Shown one piece after another: positions 13,301 to 23,346 of a stretch of 64,000 nt of DNA. The stretch covers positions 558,001-622,000 of the forward strand of contig JAQGDQ010000023.1 in assembly GCA_030141605.1 (NCBI GenBank). Direction: 5' to 3'. Within the stretch, counting starts at the first letter, position 1, and each line of letters begins with the position of its first letter. Origin of the DNA: Tubiluchus corallicola (taxonomy: Eukaryota > Priapulida > Priapulimorpha > Priapulimorphida > Tubiluchidae). The position numbers were made by a program, and so were the translations under genes. The notes beneath the pieces are model-generated. The model was not told the DNA's origin and did no database searches. It worked only from the letters and a program-made list of their open reading frames with translations.

Positions 13301-16300
13301 CAGTTAATGAGATATTGTATTAAAAGAACTGCCGGAAGTTTTGAAAAACACCCTTAACCAAGAATAATGCTCTGAATATGCAATAACTTTAATTTGTTAT
13401 TTTACCCAAAATGAAGCCTGGACTTCTGAATTGTGACGTCATCGTGATCCAATGCACTGTTTCTTCTGAAACACCCTGTATATATATATAAAAGTAGACG
13501 CATTGTAAATGTATTTAGATTGATTTATTTTTACCTTATTAATTAGAATAGGCACCGTCATGTGAATGTTTTTGAATAAAAAAACTGCTTGCTTCTCGTC
13601 ATGCAGTTTAGCGTTCCGTAGTCTAATATCTTACAGCAGGCTCTACATAATGATTGTAGCAGGATGGAAATATACCCATTTGTCAACTTATAAGATGAAA
13701 TAACGAGCTGCTAGAAGCCCTTAGCTTAGCTTTTTCTTTTGCTTTCAGTAAAACCCAAGAAAGAACTGTACCCATCGTCAATGTTGAAATCTGTAAGACA
13801 TCTATTTCAACTATCAGCATTATCTAATTCTTATAAGTAGCCTATGGTCTTGTATAAGAAACTATTCTCATTTTACCAATGCTTAGCTATAGCTGCCCAA
13901 TTTTTCATTTATCACTATCTACTTTCCTCACTTTACACTTCACTCACATGTTCATCACTTTTCTCACAATCCATTTTTCTCACCGTCCACTTTTTTCACT
14001 GTCCAGTTTTGTCATGTCCACTTTTTTCACTGTTCACTGTTCTCACTTGTGAAATTCTCTCTCTCTCTCTGTCCACTTATTTCACTGCCCATTTTTCTCA
14101 GTTGTCCAATTTTCTCAAGTTCACTTTTTACTGTCTTTCTTATTACACACCTTTGTCACTACACAAATTTCTAAAAGTCATAAATCGAATTCAAGCCATA
14201 AGTATTAAAGGTAAAGCCATACGTGTTTCTACAACGCATTTTATTTTTGAACAATCCAATAAATCAGCATCTCCTGATCTAGGCGCAGTAATGTAGCATA
14301 AAACCTAAACCTATCAACCACTGTAATCTACTGTTTATAGGTCACCAGATCCTGTACATGTATTCCAAGTTGCGAAATTGCGCAAAATTGGTTTATCTAA
14401 TTCAGTTCTTTCACTCCTCAGTTTTATACTACTTGCAAAATTTTTTATATGCGTATACGACGTTTGTATAGCCAAAGCTGATTTCAAAGGTTTTTCATTG
14501 GAATACTCCAAAAAATCTTGTAATATTGTAAGTAATTTGCGCCTTTGTTCAGGTATGAAACATCTACAACTAAGCGAATAAGCTTTCATTATCTTAAGCT
14601 GTTCTATTTGAGTGTCAATACTTGTCGCAGATGGTTATGAATCTCAATGTAATTGAATCTTAATTAATGCAATTATCACATCAAAGCGCTGGAAGAGCTT
14701 TATCATCCTATGTGCTAAATTATTAAGCCTTCACACAGTTCGACACAAATTGCAGAGTTGATATAATTATAATTCTATAGAAGTAATACTATATTAGAAA
14801 GTCAAAACTTTTTTAAATTTGAAACGCGACTTTAACTCAAGATCTTTAGCAGTGCTCTTCGTCTGCTAAATGCTATGCTAACGCAGATTAGCTTAGGTAT
14901 TAAGTTAGGGCTGTCTATTTTTAAATTTTTCCCCAGGGTAATAAAAATGCCAATAAGGGTTATGTATTTTCCATATGTGTACTTCGGGAAACAGAAACCT
15001 TGAAACGAGTTCGCAATGTTTCTGTGTTAATTAGAATTTCAATAAACTTAAGGCTAAGACAATTTAAACAAAAGAAAAATAGCCTTTAGACCAGGCGGTT
15101 TAGTCTAATGGTAATGCGCCTGCTTTCCGTCTGGGAGGTCGTGAGTTGGATACAGTGGCCGGTCATACAAAAGACTTTAAATGGTACTGCTATTGTCCTG
15201 CTTGGCGTGTGTTATTTAGGGTAAAAGTGGTGTAATAATAATGTTATGTAGTGTAGGTTACTATTTACAGTCGGTCCAAAAGATTTTTCGATCTTGTGTT
15301 AATTGTGCAGCAAAAAGCTGACTTTAAATAATAAAGATTATTATTATTATTGATTAACAACTAGAAAGAGCGAATAAACCTCATGCCAGTGGGGTTATGT
15401 AACGCATCTTGATACGTAGCAATGTCTACGTTTAGCTGAAACTTGTTTGTTACTTAGACCGAAGCATTAGAACTTACTGGCCGCAAATTGAGCCTTTTTG
15501 AGCCATTAAAGCAGGTTACTCTTTACTAAAAGCCCTACTTATTTGTTACACGGTTTTTCCGAATAGGCTGCCTTCAAAAGGTATCATTATCATAGTGTAT
15601 TACGAACTTAGCATAAAAAACGTAGACTTTTGTTACTTGCTCGCTTAAAGAATTTTTTATATTTCTTTGAGCACGCTTTTGAACTTATGAGATTCTAGGT
15701 TCTCTTACATTTTTTTTCATGCGCTTCGACTGTTTGAAGCAAATGTAAATGCAACGAAGCAGTTAATGTAATCACTTTTTTGCAGATGACTGGAATTTTG
15801 ATGGCATTGTTTGGAATTTACGCAATCAGTGACGTAAGATTTCTAGAATACATAAAGTACATTTCAGGTGCGTTAACTTTTGATTTGATACTTTGAAACT
15901 ATCCTAGGATGTAATAATTAATTGGTAGTTATTATGTTAAGCTATAAGTTTAGAAAAGCCTGCTTTACTGTTAGTTTGGCACAAATTAAACAATAACCTG
16001 TACCAAAATAACGGTTAAATATAACGAAACGTAACGAAATAAAAATGAATCAAAACAGAACAAAACAAAACAAAATAATGTATTAAATCAGTTCCGTTTC
16101 ATTAGAATACAGCGTTGCTCCTCTACATACCTTTAGAAATAACCACTTGCAACGCACTGCAATAAAACATGACATAACACATCCACAATTACACAACACG
16201 ACGCACTCTGCAGACTTTGAATACAAAAACTGAATAACATAAGGCATTGTTGTGCCATAAATAAGTGCTTCAAACTCTAACGAAAAATATGTGTATTTAT

Positions 16301-19300
16301 GTAATTTTTACTAAATTTACTGTACAAATGACAAGTCGTGATGTAGAGGTTTCCCTAGGCAGGGTTAGACAAATTCGATAATTAGTCACAGTGGCATTTC
16401 AGCACCAAAATCGTTTTTGGCCATATCCTAATTTTAGTAATGGTTTTGCATAAAAACGAATAACTTTTAGCTCTGTTTTCTAGTCCTTATGATCACTATT
16501 ATTACTAAGGAACTGATTAACATTCTAGCTGTTCCTGGAAGTCCAGACATGTACTGGATGAAGACGGGAGGCATGATCATGTTCATCTGTGGCTTCATCT
16601 GCTTAGTGGTCGGCTTCTTTGGTTGCATCGGTTCATTCACTGAGAACAGATTCATGTTACTTTTGGTAAGGGTAAAATATTGCATTTCTAATATACAGTT
16701 GTATAAAATCATTTTATTTGCTACAAATAAAAAATACATACAACAGTCATTAGACTTTTAGTCCAAAAGATGGAATCACACACGCGAAAACAAATATACA
16801 CGATAACGAAAACAAAACATGTAATCCGATAAGCACTATGTAAAGATATGCACAGGAAATCTATAATAATCTTATAGGAAAGGCCAAGCCTCCTAAGAGG
16901 TTAGGCTTATTTCAACGTTCGCGAAAAATGTTAGAAGGATTTAGTAATAAAACTGCAATAAGCGCCTCGTGTAACTAGTAAAATCAATTAAAGTCGGGAT
17001 CACTTCATGCTTGGGCGTTCCCATTTACAATGCCCATTCTTCTTCCAATGACGTCATTCGCCTTGAAGAAAAGTAGCGCACTGTTAATTACCATCAAAAG
17101 TATAATAAGTCTTTTGCGAAAAAAATAGATAGCTAATCTATTCAGCTCGCCTGAAATTTCCTATTCAGTGGTAGTAGATTTAATTTTAAATATATGCTTT
17201 ATAGGCAGTTCTTCGCAAATCTCTTTGTTATATTTTTCTAAGTTTAAGTAAGAACAGTAAAATAAACCCAACATAGTGAATGTATTGTTCTCTCCTTTAA
17301 AAGCTGGTGTAATATAGATTAAAAAGTACGGAATTAAAATCAAATTTCATGATAAAATAGTTCAGTACATTGTAAAAGGTTCATTTCAATATTATAAATA
17401 GTTGTATATTACCTAAATTATTGCAATTATACTATAATAAAAATTAAGTTGAGAGACAGAACTAAAACGTTTTACGGAACTAAAAAGGTTGGACCTGCCC
17501 AAACATATATGACAGATGGTACATAATCTTTACCGAGGGGCACAAAACAACGAGTAGTTAGTGGTAGCAATAAAGGCTGAACGACAGAGAATCTATGACG
17601 CAATTAGTTTTAGTGTGGAAGCCTCCCCCTGTCAAGCAAGGTCTGCAATCCTGCGGGGTATGGTTGACTCCAAGCGAGTAGTTTAACTAAAGATCCTTCA
17701 ACACTTTCTTTCTTTCTTTCTTTACTTACTTGCTTACTTGCTTTAGCACAAGTTTGTCTTTTGTCTGTTGATCAATGGCAACTTCCTTAGATCATCTAAG
17801 CCTCCCCTCCGCTCTGTGTTTCAGAATAGCTCCAATGTCTGTTGCAGGATTGAAGTCCAGCGTTTTCTAGGTTAGTCAGTTCGATCGCGGTTTCTGGAGG
17901 TTTCCACAGTAAACATTGGGGTCACGAGAAATATGCTTTTGTTTCCGTAATCTTTTGTTGCAATATACTGTTTTGTACTATTACAGTATATTCACTTTTT
18001 TGTACCCCTCCCAACATATGGTTATGTACCATTTCGTGGTTGCTTACATATAATTGTGAGTAATCAGCCAAAATTTGATGCAAATTTTTTTAACTTGCTA
18101 TTTTCTCTAGCTTGTTTTTCTTTGCCTACCATCAATAACGCCGAATCATTAACCATTGAAAAAGATTGCTTGTGATATTTGCAGTATCTTTTAAACCCAT
18201 CTGGTTACATAAACTGCTAGTCAAAAAGTTGGTCATTTACTGAATAATAATAAAATTACGTACTTTGGATGGTTATTGATTAGTCTTAATAATAGTATTT
18301 ATTTTATATGTTTAACTTAAAATGATAGGCCAAGTTTAGCATGCAGCCTTGGCTAAAGTTTATTAACACATAAAGGCGCAATTAGATTCGAATGTTTGTT
18401 CCTTTATTACAAATGTGAAATTATCGCAGCCAAGTAATGCTGTAATGCAGCCACTAGTTGAGACTGTTGAAATATGCATAGGCCACAAGCATAGAGAGAT
18501 TTGCAAACAAACGCAGATGACATACTATTTAATCATCAATAATAATTTTGATTGCCTAAAGAATTAGTCAATTATTAGCTAGAAGATTTAGATGATTTTT
18601 GTTTTTAGTACGTGGTTTGTCTGATATTCTTGATGGTTTGCATGCTGTTTGAGATCGTCTGGTGCATAGTTGCGAAAAATAATGTAAGTTACAAAAGCCT
18701 TCTTTAAATATTTTTTTACATTGTGACTTGCCAGCGATTGTTTAAGCTTTTATAAAAAAATATAGTTACCTTTATATGCAAGAGCTTTTTATGTATTCTA
18801 CGTTTTTCACACATACCCAAACAAGATTTAAGTTAATTTGGTGCTTTTTAATGATATTTGTGTGATTTCGATTGTAACATACACGATTACTTACAGAGTG
18901 ATTTACAACATAAATTACATACAATACAATGCAACAATAAAGTGCAATATGACACGACACGCTAACGCACACCACGGCGGGCGTGGCAAGGTACAATGCA
19001 ATGCAATGCAATGCAATGCAATGCAATGCAATGCAATGCAATGCAATGCAATGCAATGCAATGCAATGCAATACAATGCAATGCAATGCAATGCAATACA
19101 ATACAATACAATACAATACAATACAATACAATACAATACAATACAATACAATACAATACAATACAATACAATACAATACAATACAATACAATACAATACA
19201 ATACAATACAATACAATACAATACAATACAATACAATACAATACAATACAATACAATACAATACAATACAATACAATACAATATAATACAATACGTCTTT

Positions 19301-19872
19301 TTCTACGTTTTCACTTAAGCGGTACGTTAACTGTTTTCTTCACTCTTAGGCGTCGAATACAATATACACAGAGATGGATAGATTTGTGAACTACTATTAC
19401 GTACCCGGTCATGATGAGTTGAAGTTCACTATGGATCATATGCAGCAATTTGTACGTATGACAGTACCACTGAGTGATTATTTGATTACATCTTATTGGA
19501 AATTTAAAAACTATACAGACTCGCGGAAGTTACACCTGCGTTGAAACTTGAATATGCCAGAATTTATGTCTAAGATTTGCCTTGTCGATTTCGCATAAAT
19601 TAATCCACCACTGAGTTTTCATTCTTAACGTGTTTCTTCTCATTTTAAGGGACGTTGTTGTGGAGCAAACGGTACAGTTGATTGGGCAATTCGGAATGTA
19701 GAGATACCCAGATCTTGCATAAATGGTTTCACTGGAGAACGGTACCTTAGAGTAAGTTATAAGTTTTAATAATGCTGTTAGTTTTAGGACTGTCTCCTTC
19801 GCATAGTTATTATCATCATCAGCACTGTTATTATTGTTGCCACTATTATCTTTAGTAATAATAATAATAATA

Positions 19873-19909
<37 letters not shown>

Positions 19910-19942
19910 CGATGACGATGATGATGATGATGATGATCATGA

Positions 19943-20034
<92 letters not shown>

Positions 20035-21284
20035 GCAATAATACTGGTACTCGTTGTTTTCTTTATTGTCGTTAATGTCATCTATTTGTTACTGTGAAAA
20101 TAGTACATTACAACCAGATCACAATGGTGTCATCATCCCTCAGTTTCGCATAGGTATTATGATAATCTACTGTGCTGCATTTTGCTACACAACGCACATT
20201 CTGAGCAATGCTAAAAGGGGCTGCATTTTGCTACACAACGCACATTCAGAGCAATGCTAAAATGGGCTGAATTTCGCTACACAACGCACATTCAGAGCAA
20301 TGCTAAAATGGGCTGCATTTCGCTACACAACGCACATTCAGAGCAATGCTAAAGGGGGCTGCATTTTGCTACACATCGCACAGTCATAGCAATGCTAAAA
20401 CGGTTCTTTACGTTTTCTAGGGTTGTTCGGAACAGATCATGTTCTATTACAGGACAAACTATGGAATGCTGATCTCCCTCAGCGTTGGAGTTTTATTCGC
20501 GTTGGTAAGTTTAGCAAAATGCAATTATACGTAATTCTGCCATTTTATTTATCTATCAGTAAAGACTCCGCAGTTAATGAATATTCAAGTGAGTCATTAA
20601 TGTAATTAGTAATGCGCGATTAGTCAGTGTAGTACCTGCCATGCGTTACGTTAGTTCCTACCATATTAAAAAAACTCATGAGGAAATTCAGTTATGAAGT
20701 CAGCTAAAATTATTACAACACCGACAACGACAGCAAGAATGACAGCAATAGCAGCAACAGTAACAACTAGGAACAGTAGTAGCAATAACAGTAGCAGCAG
20801 CTGCAGTAACGCCAACAGTGACAGCAGCAGTAACAGCAACAATACAGCAATACCACCACCACTAACAGCAGCAGCATCAACAATATGTTTACCTTAAGAC
20901 TCTTTCACTGCTACCTTATAGGTGCTCTCTGTACCGCTCGTGGTTGATATTTTTTGTACTTCTTAATTAATAATTTTCACAAAACTCATAATTCGCGTTT
21001 TCCTGCTGCTCTGGTATATTTACCCTAGATGCTCAACAGCTGCTGATAAATAAAAATCATTTTTCCTTCTGGCTTCTTATCTGTGCTAGAAGAAAGTTGT
21101 TTCTTTGGAAAGTACAGCATCACGTAGGGCAAAAAGAAAGTCATCAAGTACCCCATTCAATGACAAATTGGTTATTTGTACGTGTATTTTTCTGAGCGTT
21201 CGTAATTTTTCTTTCCAGTCTACGGGACTGATGTGTACTGGTTGCTTATGGAAGAGTATCGAAAAAGATGAAAAGGCTTACTAG
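10347..21284 (+). CDS. Tetraspanin family membrane protein
   Basis: Four-pass plasma-membrane organiser of the tetraspanin family. Eight exons join in phase: 10347-10412, 15786-15867, 16484-16665, 18609-18683, 19350-19451, 19650-19751, 20421-20504 and 21219-21284, giving 252 residues, a normal tetraspanin length. Order seen: a short cytoplasmic N-terminus with TM1 (KLMKYLLLVFTFCFW), TM2 ending in the family motif FFGCIGSFTENR, TM3 in exon 4, a large extracellular loop in exons 5-7 with the diagnostic CCGANG (exon 6), a further SC and a GC giving the four-cysteine pattern, TM4 (MLISLSVGVLFAL), and a short tail. NGT right after CCG is a possible glycosylation site. The start ATG opens a typical MAVEGTYKL N-terminus. 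I cannot assign the subfamily member. Introns carry many mobile elements and microsatellites. Confidence 0.93.
10708..11223. mobile_element. hAT-like non-autonomous element
   Basis: The ends CAGGGCCGAATTAAGG (10708) and CGTTAATCAGGCCCTG (to 11223) are imperfect inverted repeats of about 16 bases. CAGGGCC ends are common in hAT elements. The flanks ACCGGATG (10700-10707) and ACTGGACG (11224-11231) match at 6 of 8 positions, which fits an aged 8-bp target duplication. The subterminal regions are CG-rich and the interior is AT-rich with no transposase. Confidence 0.65.
11607..12016 (-). repeat. Putative 3' LTR of BEL/Pao remnant
   Basis: Bounded by TGTTGC and GCAACA (inverted termini), and directly abutted on the pol side by the polypurine-like tract complementary to 12017-12034. 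No second LTR copy is present in the window, so the outer boundary at 11607 rests only on the terminal motif. Confidence 0.55.
12100..13042 (-). pseudogene. Broken BEL/Pao pol: integrase core plus DUF5641-like C-terminus
   Basis: Minus-strand fragments match the integrase region of BEL/Pao pol. The catalytic D,D,E residues are visible in GVDCFGPF (codon near 12984), RSDNGTNF (near 12798) and GGAWERM (near 12648). A C-terminal segment with LLIDNTLPRNR resembles the DUF5641 domain that follows integrase in this group. Breaks: a TGA at 12623-12625 directly after the integrase E motif, a frame change near 12430, and a second TGA near 12244. The 5' end stops abruptly at about 13042. A dead remnant with no coding function. 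Confidence 0.82.
13233..13478. mobile_element. Mariner-type MITE with TA target duplication
   Basis: The ends CAGGGTGTTCCAGAAGAAAC (13233 on) and GTTTCTTCTGAAACACCCTG (to 13478) are inverted repeats with one mismatch over about 21 bases, flanked by TA on both sides (13231-13232 and 13479-13480). CAGGGTGTT termini with TA duplications are typical of Tc1/mariner-type elements. It is 246 bp with no ORF. The low divergence of the ends suggests a fairly recent insertion. Confidence 0.82.
13915..14150 (+). repeat. Imperfect CT-rich tandem repeat
   Basis: A degenerate unit of about 16 bases similar to TTTTCTCACTGTCCAC repeats more than ten times. It creates a spurious 150-codon plus-strand ORF (13844-14296) made mostly of Ser, Leu, Phe and His, which is not a gene. 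Confidence 0.7.
15090..15352 (+). repeat. tRNA-derived SINE, family A copy 1
   Basis: The head GTTTAGTCTAATGGTAATGC resembles tRNA with A-box spacing, followed by CTGGGAGGTCGTGAGTTGGA as a degenerate B-box region, then a body and a TTATTATTATT tail. A second copy at 60843-61073 matches along the whole length (TAATGCGTCTGCTTTCCATC, body GGGTAATAATAATATAAGTT, AT-rich trinucleotide tail). Two independent copies with tRNA head, body and tail establish a SINE. Confidence 0.78.
17185..17315 (-). repeat. Fragment of repeated MLGL-type ORF family
   Basis: The minus-strand translation contains FKGENNTFTMLGLFYCSYLN, which resembles TKGKETSFSMLGLHYCYHYN encoded at 45285-45345 on the plus strand. The match is also visible in DNA around ATGTTGGGTTTA. 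Probably a fragment of an uncharacterised mobile element; see the copies at 44730 and 45890. Confidence 0.4.
18992..19294. repeat. Pentanucleotide array, (AATGC)n then (AATAC)n
   Basis: About 60 units of a 5-base repeat lie in tetraspanin intron 4. The first third (to about 19095) is almost pure AATGC, the rest almost pure AATAC, with one mixed zone of a few units at the change. All long ORFs on both strands here (18772-19389) are products of the repeat and should be ignored. Confidence 0.97.
19850..20030. repeat. Trinucleotide microsatellite cluster
   Basis: Runs of AAT/ATA, then ATG/GATGAT, then ACT, then AAT again follow one another in tetraspanin intron 6. Any ORF here is low-complexity. 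Confidence 0.95.
20172..20405 (+). repeat. 47-bp minisatellite, five copies
   Basis: The unit begins GCTGCATTTTGCTACACAAC and ends GAGCAATGCTAAAA, repeated five times with a few substitutions. The last copy runs to about 15 bases before tetraspanin exon 7 (20421), so copy-number change here would lie next to the acceptor region. Confidence 0.92.
20694..20880 (+). repeat. Degenerate CAG/ACA trinucleotide tract
   Basis: A mix of CAGTAG, AACAGC and ACAGCA triplets in tetraspanin intron 7. The 67-codon ORF across it (20694-20897) is a Ser/Asn/Thr-rich artefact. Confidence 0.8.
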
Positions 21285-23346
21285 CATTTCATCACCGGCA
21301 GCTAGGTAAGCGTTTTACCCGCTATCTGTTGAGTGTTACAAAACTGAGTAAAAAACTGTTTTCTATCAGTTAGTTTTGGCAGCCGTTTTTAAACTTTACA
21401 GTAGGTTTGTCACATCTTTATGATTAAAATATCCAAAGTAGCAGCGTAACAAAATATAATGGATCGTTTTCATGCAAACAAAGAAACAAAATTTTACATT
21501 TGATATCATTCTTTGTGCTGCCCCGAATTTGGCGATATTTTCGTGATATTGCAAAATAAGATACACAACCTCTGAATAATTTTTTATTCTGAAAATTTCT
21601 AAAATTGGTGACACGAGGCTGCTGTAAGAGTGCAAAATTGATGTTTCAAATTGTCTGATTATTTTTATTAGATATCTCTGTTTCAGGATTACTATTACAT
21701 CGGTTCTACCACAAAATATCATTATTAAAATTTTGGTACAAAATAGCTGCTGCAAGTCAAAAACTGGATAGTATTACTATAACAGTAATGTATTAGTGAA
21801 CCAAGATATAAAGGCTTCAACACAATAGAGATGACTTGTGTCTCCTGTTAAGAGTTCCATTAGTAAAGAGTTCAATTAGTAAAACAGCCAAAATATTATC
21901 GTCAATTGAAATATTCGGAAAAGTCACTATACGATGGCGCTGTTTAACTTATAAAAGCTTTAAGTACTTATCTTCCGATTTTTTACAATAACTTTTAGCA
22001 TACGTTTTTATCTGAGCTTTTGTCTGTATTATGTACACATGTAGCAATTTATTTCACTTATTCTTAAGTACCTAATCAATATGAAAGTAGTGAAATTTTT
22101 GCAGTTTAAATTTTTAGCAGATAAATATGAGTGATTATACTTTTTAAGATGTTAGATATTAATTACTGTAATTAACAATTAAAAAAAACTGATACAACGT
22201 TTAATATTGCCTCAATATAAATCGGTCTCTCTAGTAACAGTTTATTATGTTTGCAATGTTCTTAACGCTTCTGCTTATTATTACTGTACGTTGAACAAGA
22301 GGGCTATAGTTCTGTGTTGTTGTTCTAGAAATTATTACAAAAAGTGTATAATTATTGTAAGAATATTTAACTAGTGCTAATTATGAATCGTGTACATTAC
22401 TACCAGATGATCAGCATTTTCCACATATTGATGTAGTTGACATATTATTAATGCCATATATCTACGTAACAATCTATGTAAGTTGATTGCTTATTCTGTA
22501 TTAACTAATAATTGATTACAACGAAATATTATAATATTAAGTTAAAAGTAAAATACAAAAAAATGAGTTTTTATATTGTGATATTTGTATTTGTAATACC
22601 AAAGGAAAACAATAAGTAGCCAGATATCATAATAAGTTTACCTACTGGTTTCATTAGCGGCCGACTATTCAGCTAAGATACCAGACCAACCGAATAATGC
22701 CATGTTCCGAATCGCAGGCGCGCAAAGGGAAAATGATAAAATGAAACACTAAATTATCCCATCCGCATTCGATCTGATGAACGTCACTTTTCAGCTTGGA
22801 GGGTAGTTCTCTCTAAATAATTGAGATGCTGTCAAGATTTTCACCTGCACTAATAAGATTTTTTTACAGATTCTGTTGGTGCAAATTAATGTAAACGTAA
22901 CGTGAATATGACACCACATGGAAGGCAGTGTACATATTTAACGGAAAGTCTAAATACACTACATTTACATTACATCTTATATTCAATGAGTTGTTTCCGC
23001 TCCCTTTCCCAATTCCAGTATAACCACACCGCCGTTTCCTTCATTAAAGAATGCGTTTTTTTCAAAAACCCTTGTCTAAAATCGATAAGACTGATACGTC
23101 TGTCTGACAGAAAAAAAGTTGTACCATATACCACCAACGTGCATTGTAATATGAATATACATTTACCAGGCCCTTATATTACTGAATAAATGGCGGAGTT
23201 GAATTAGCTTATTTTATTAATTAATGATGAGCGACGCTTTAATTCTGTGGACATAATTTCATTGATTAAAAATTGCCAATGCCCTAAACTCTCTAGAGTT
23301 TTAAATACTGGGCATAATTTCGTATTTAATGCAGTGCAAAAGTCAT
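21285..23346. other. Convergent intergenic region, tetraspanin to CAP gene
   Basis: Both neighbours end here. On the minus strand the complement of TTTATT at 23213-23218 gives AATAAA about 130 bases past the CAP stop, a plausible poly(A) signal. AT-rich ORFs at 21396-21755 (-) and 22902-23189 (+) show no family signature. I recognise nothing else. Confidence 0.6.

Noticed and set aside
13844-14296. A 150-codon plus-strand ORF in tetraspanin intron 1.
   Set aside because: Built on a degenerate CT-rich tandem repeat, with no domain and no splice context.
14825-14940. A possible minus-strand tRNA-like SINE head.
   Set aside because: Only weak A-box and B-box resemblance and no second copy found in the window.
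18772-19389. Several long overlapping ORFs on both strands (96-183 codons) of YCIVLYCI or QYNTIQYN type.
   Set aside because: They are translations of the pentanucleotide array, open in every frame because the unit lacks stops.
18992-20405. CRISPR-like array in the repeat-rich tetraspanin introns.
   Set aside because: Repeats are contiguous without unique spacers and the host is a eukaryote.
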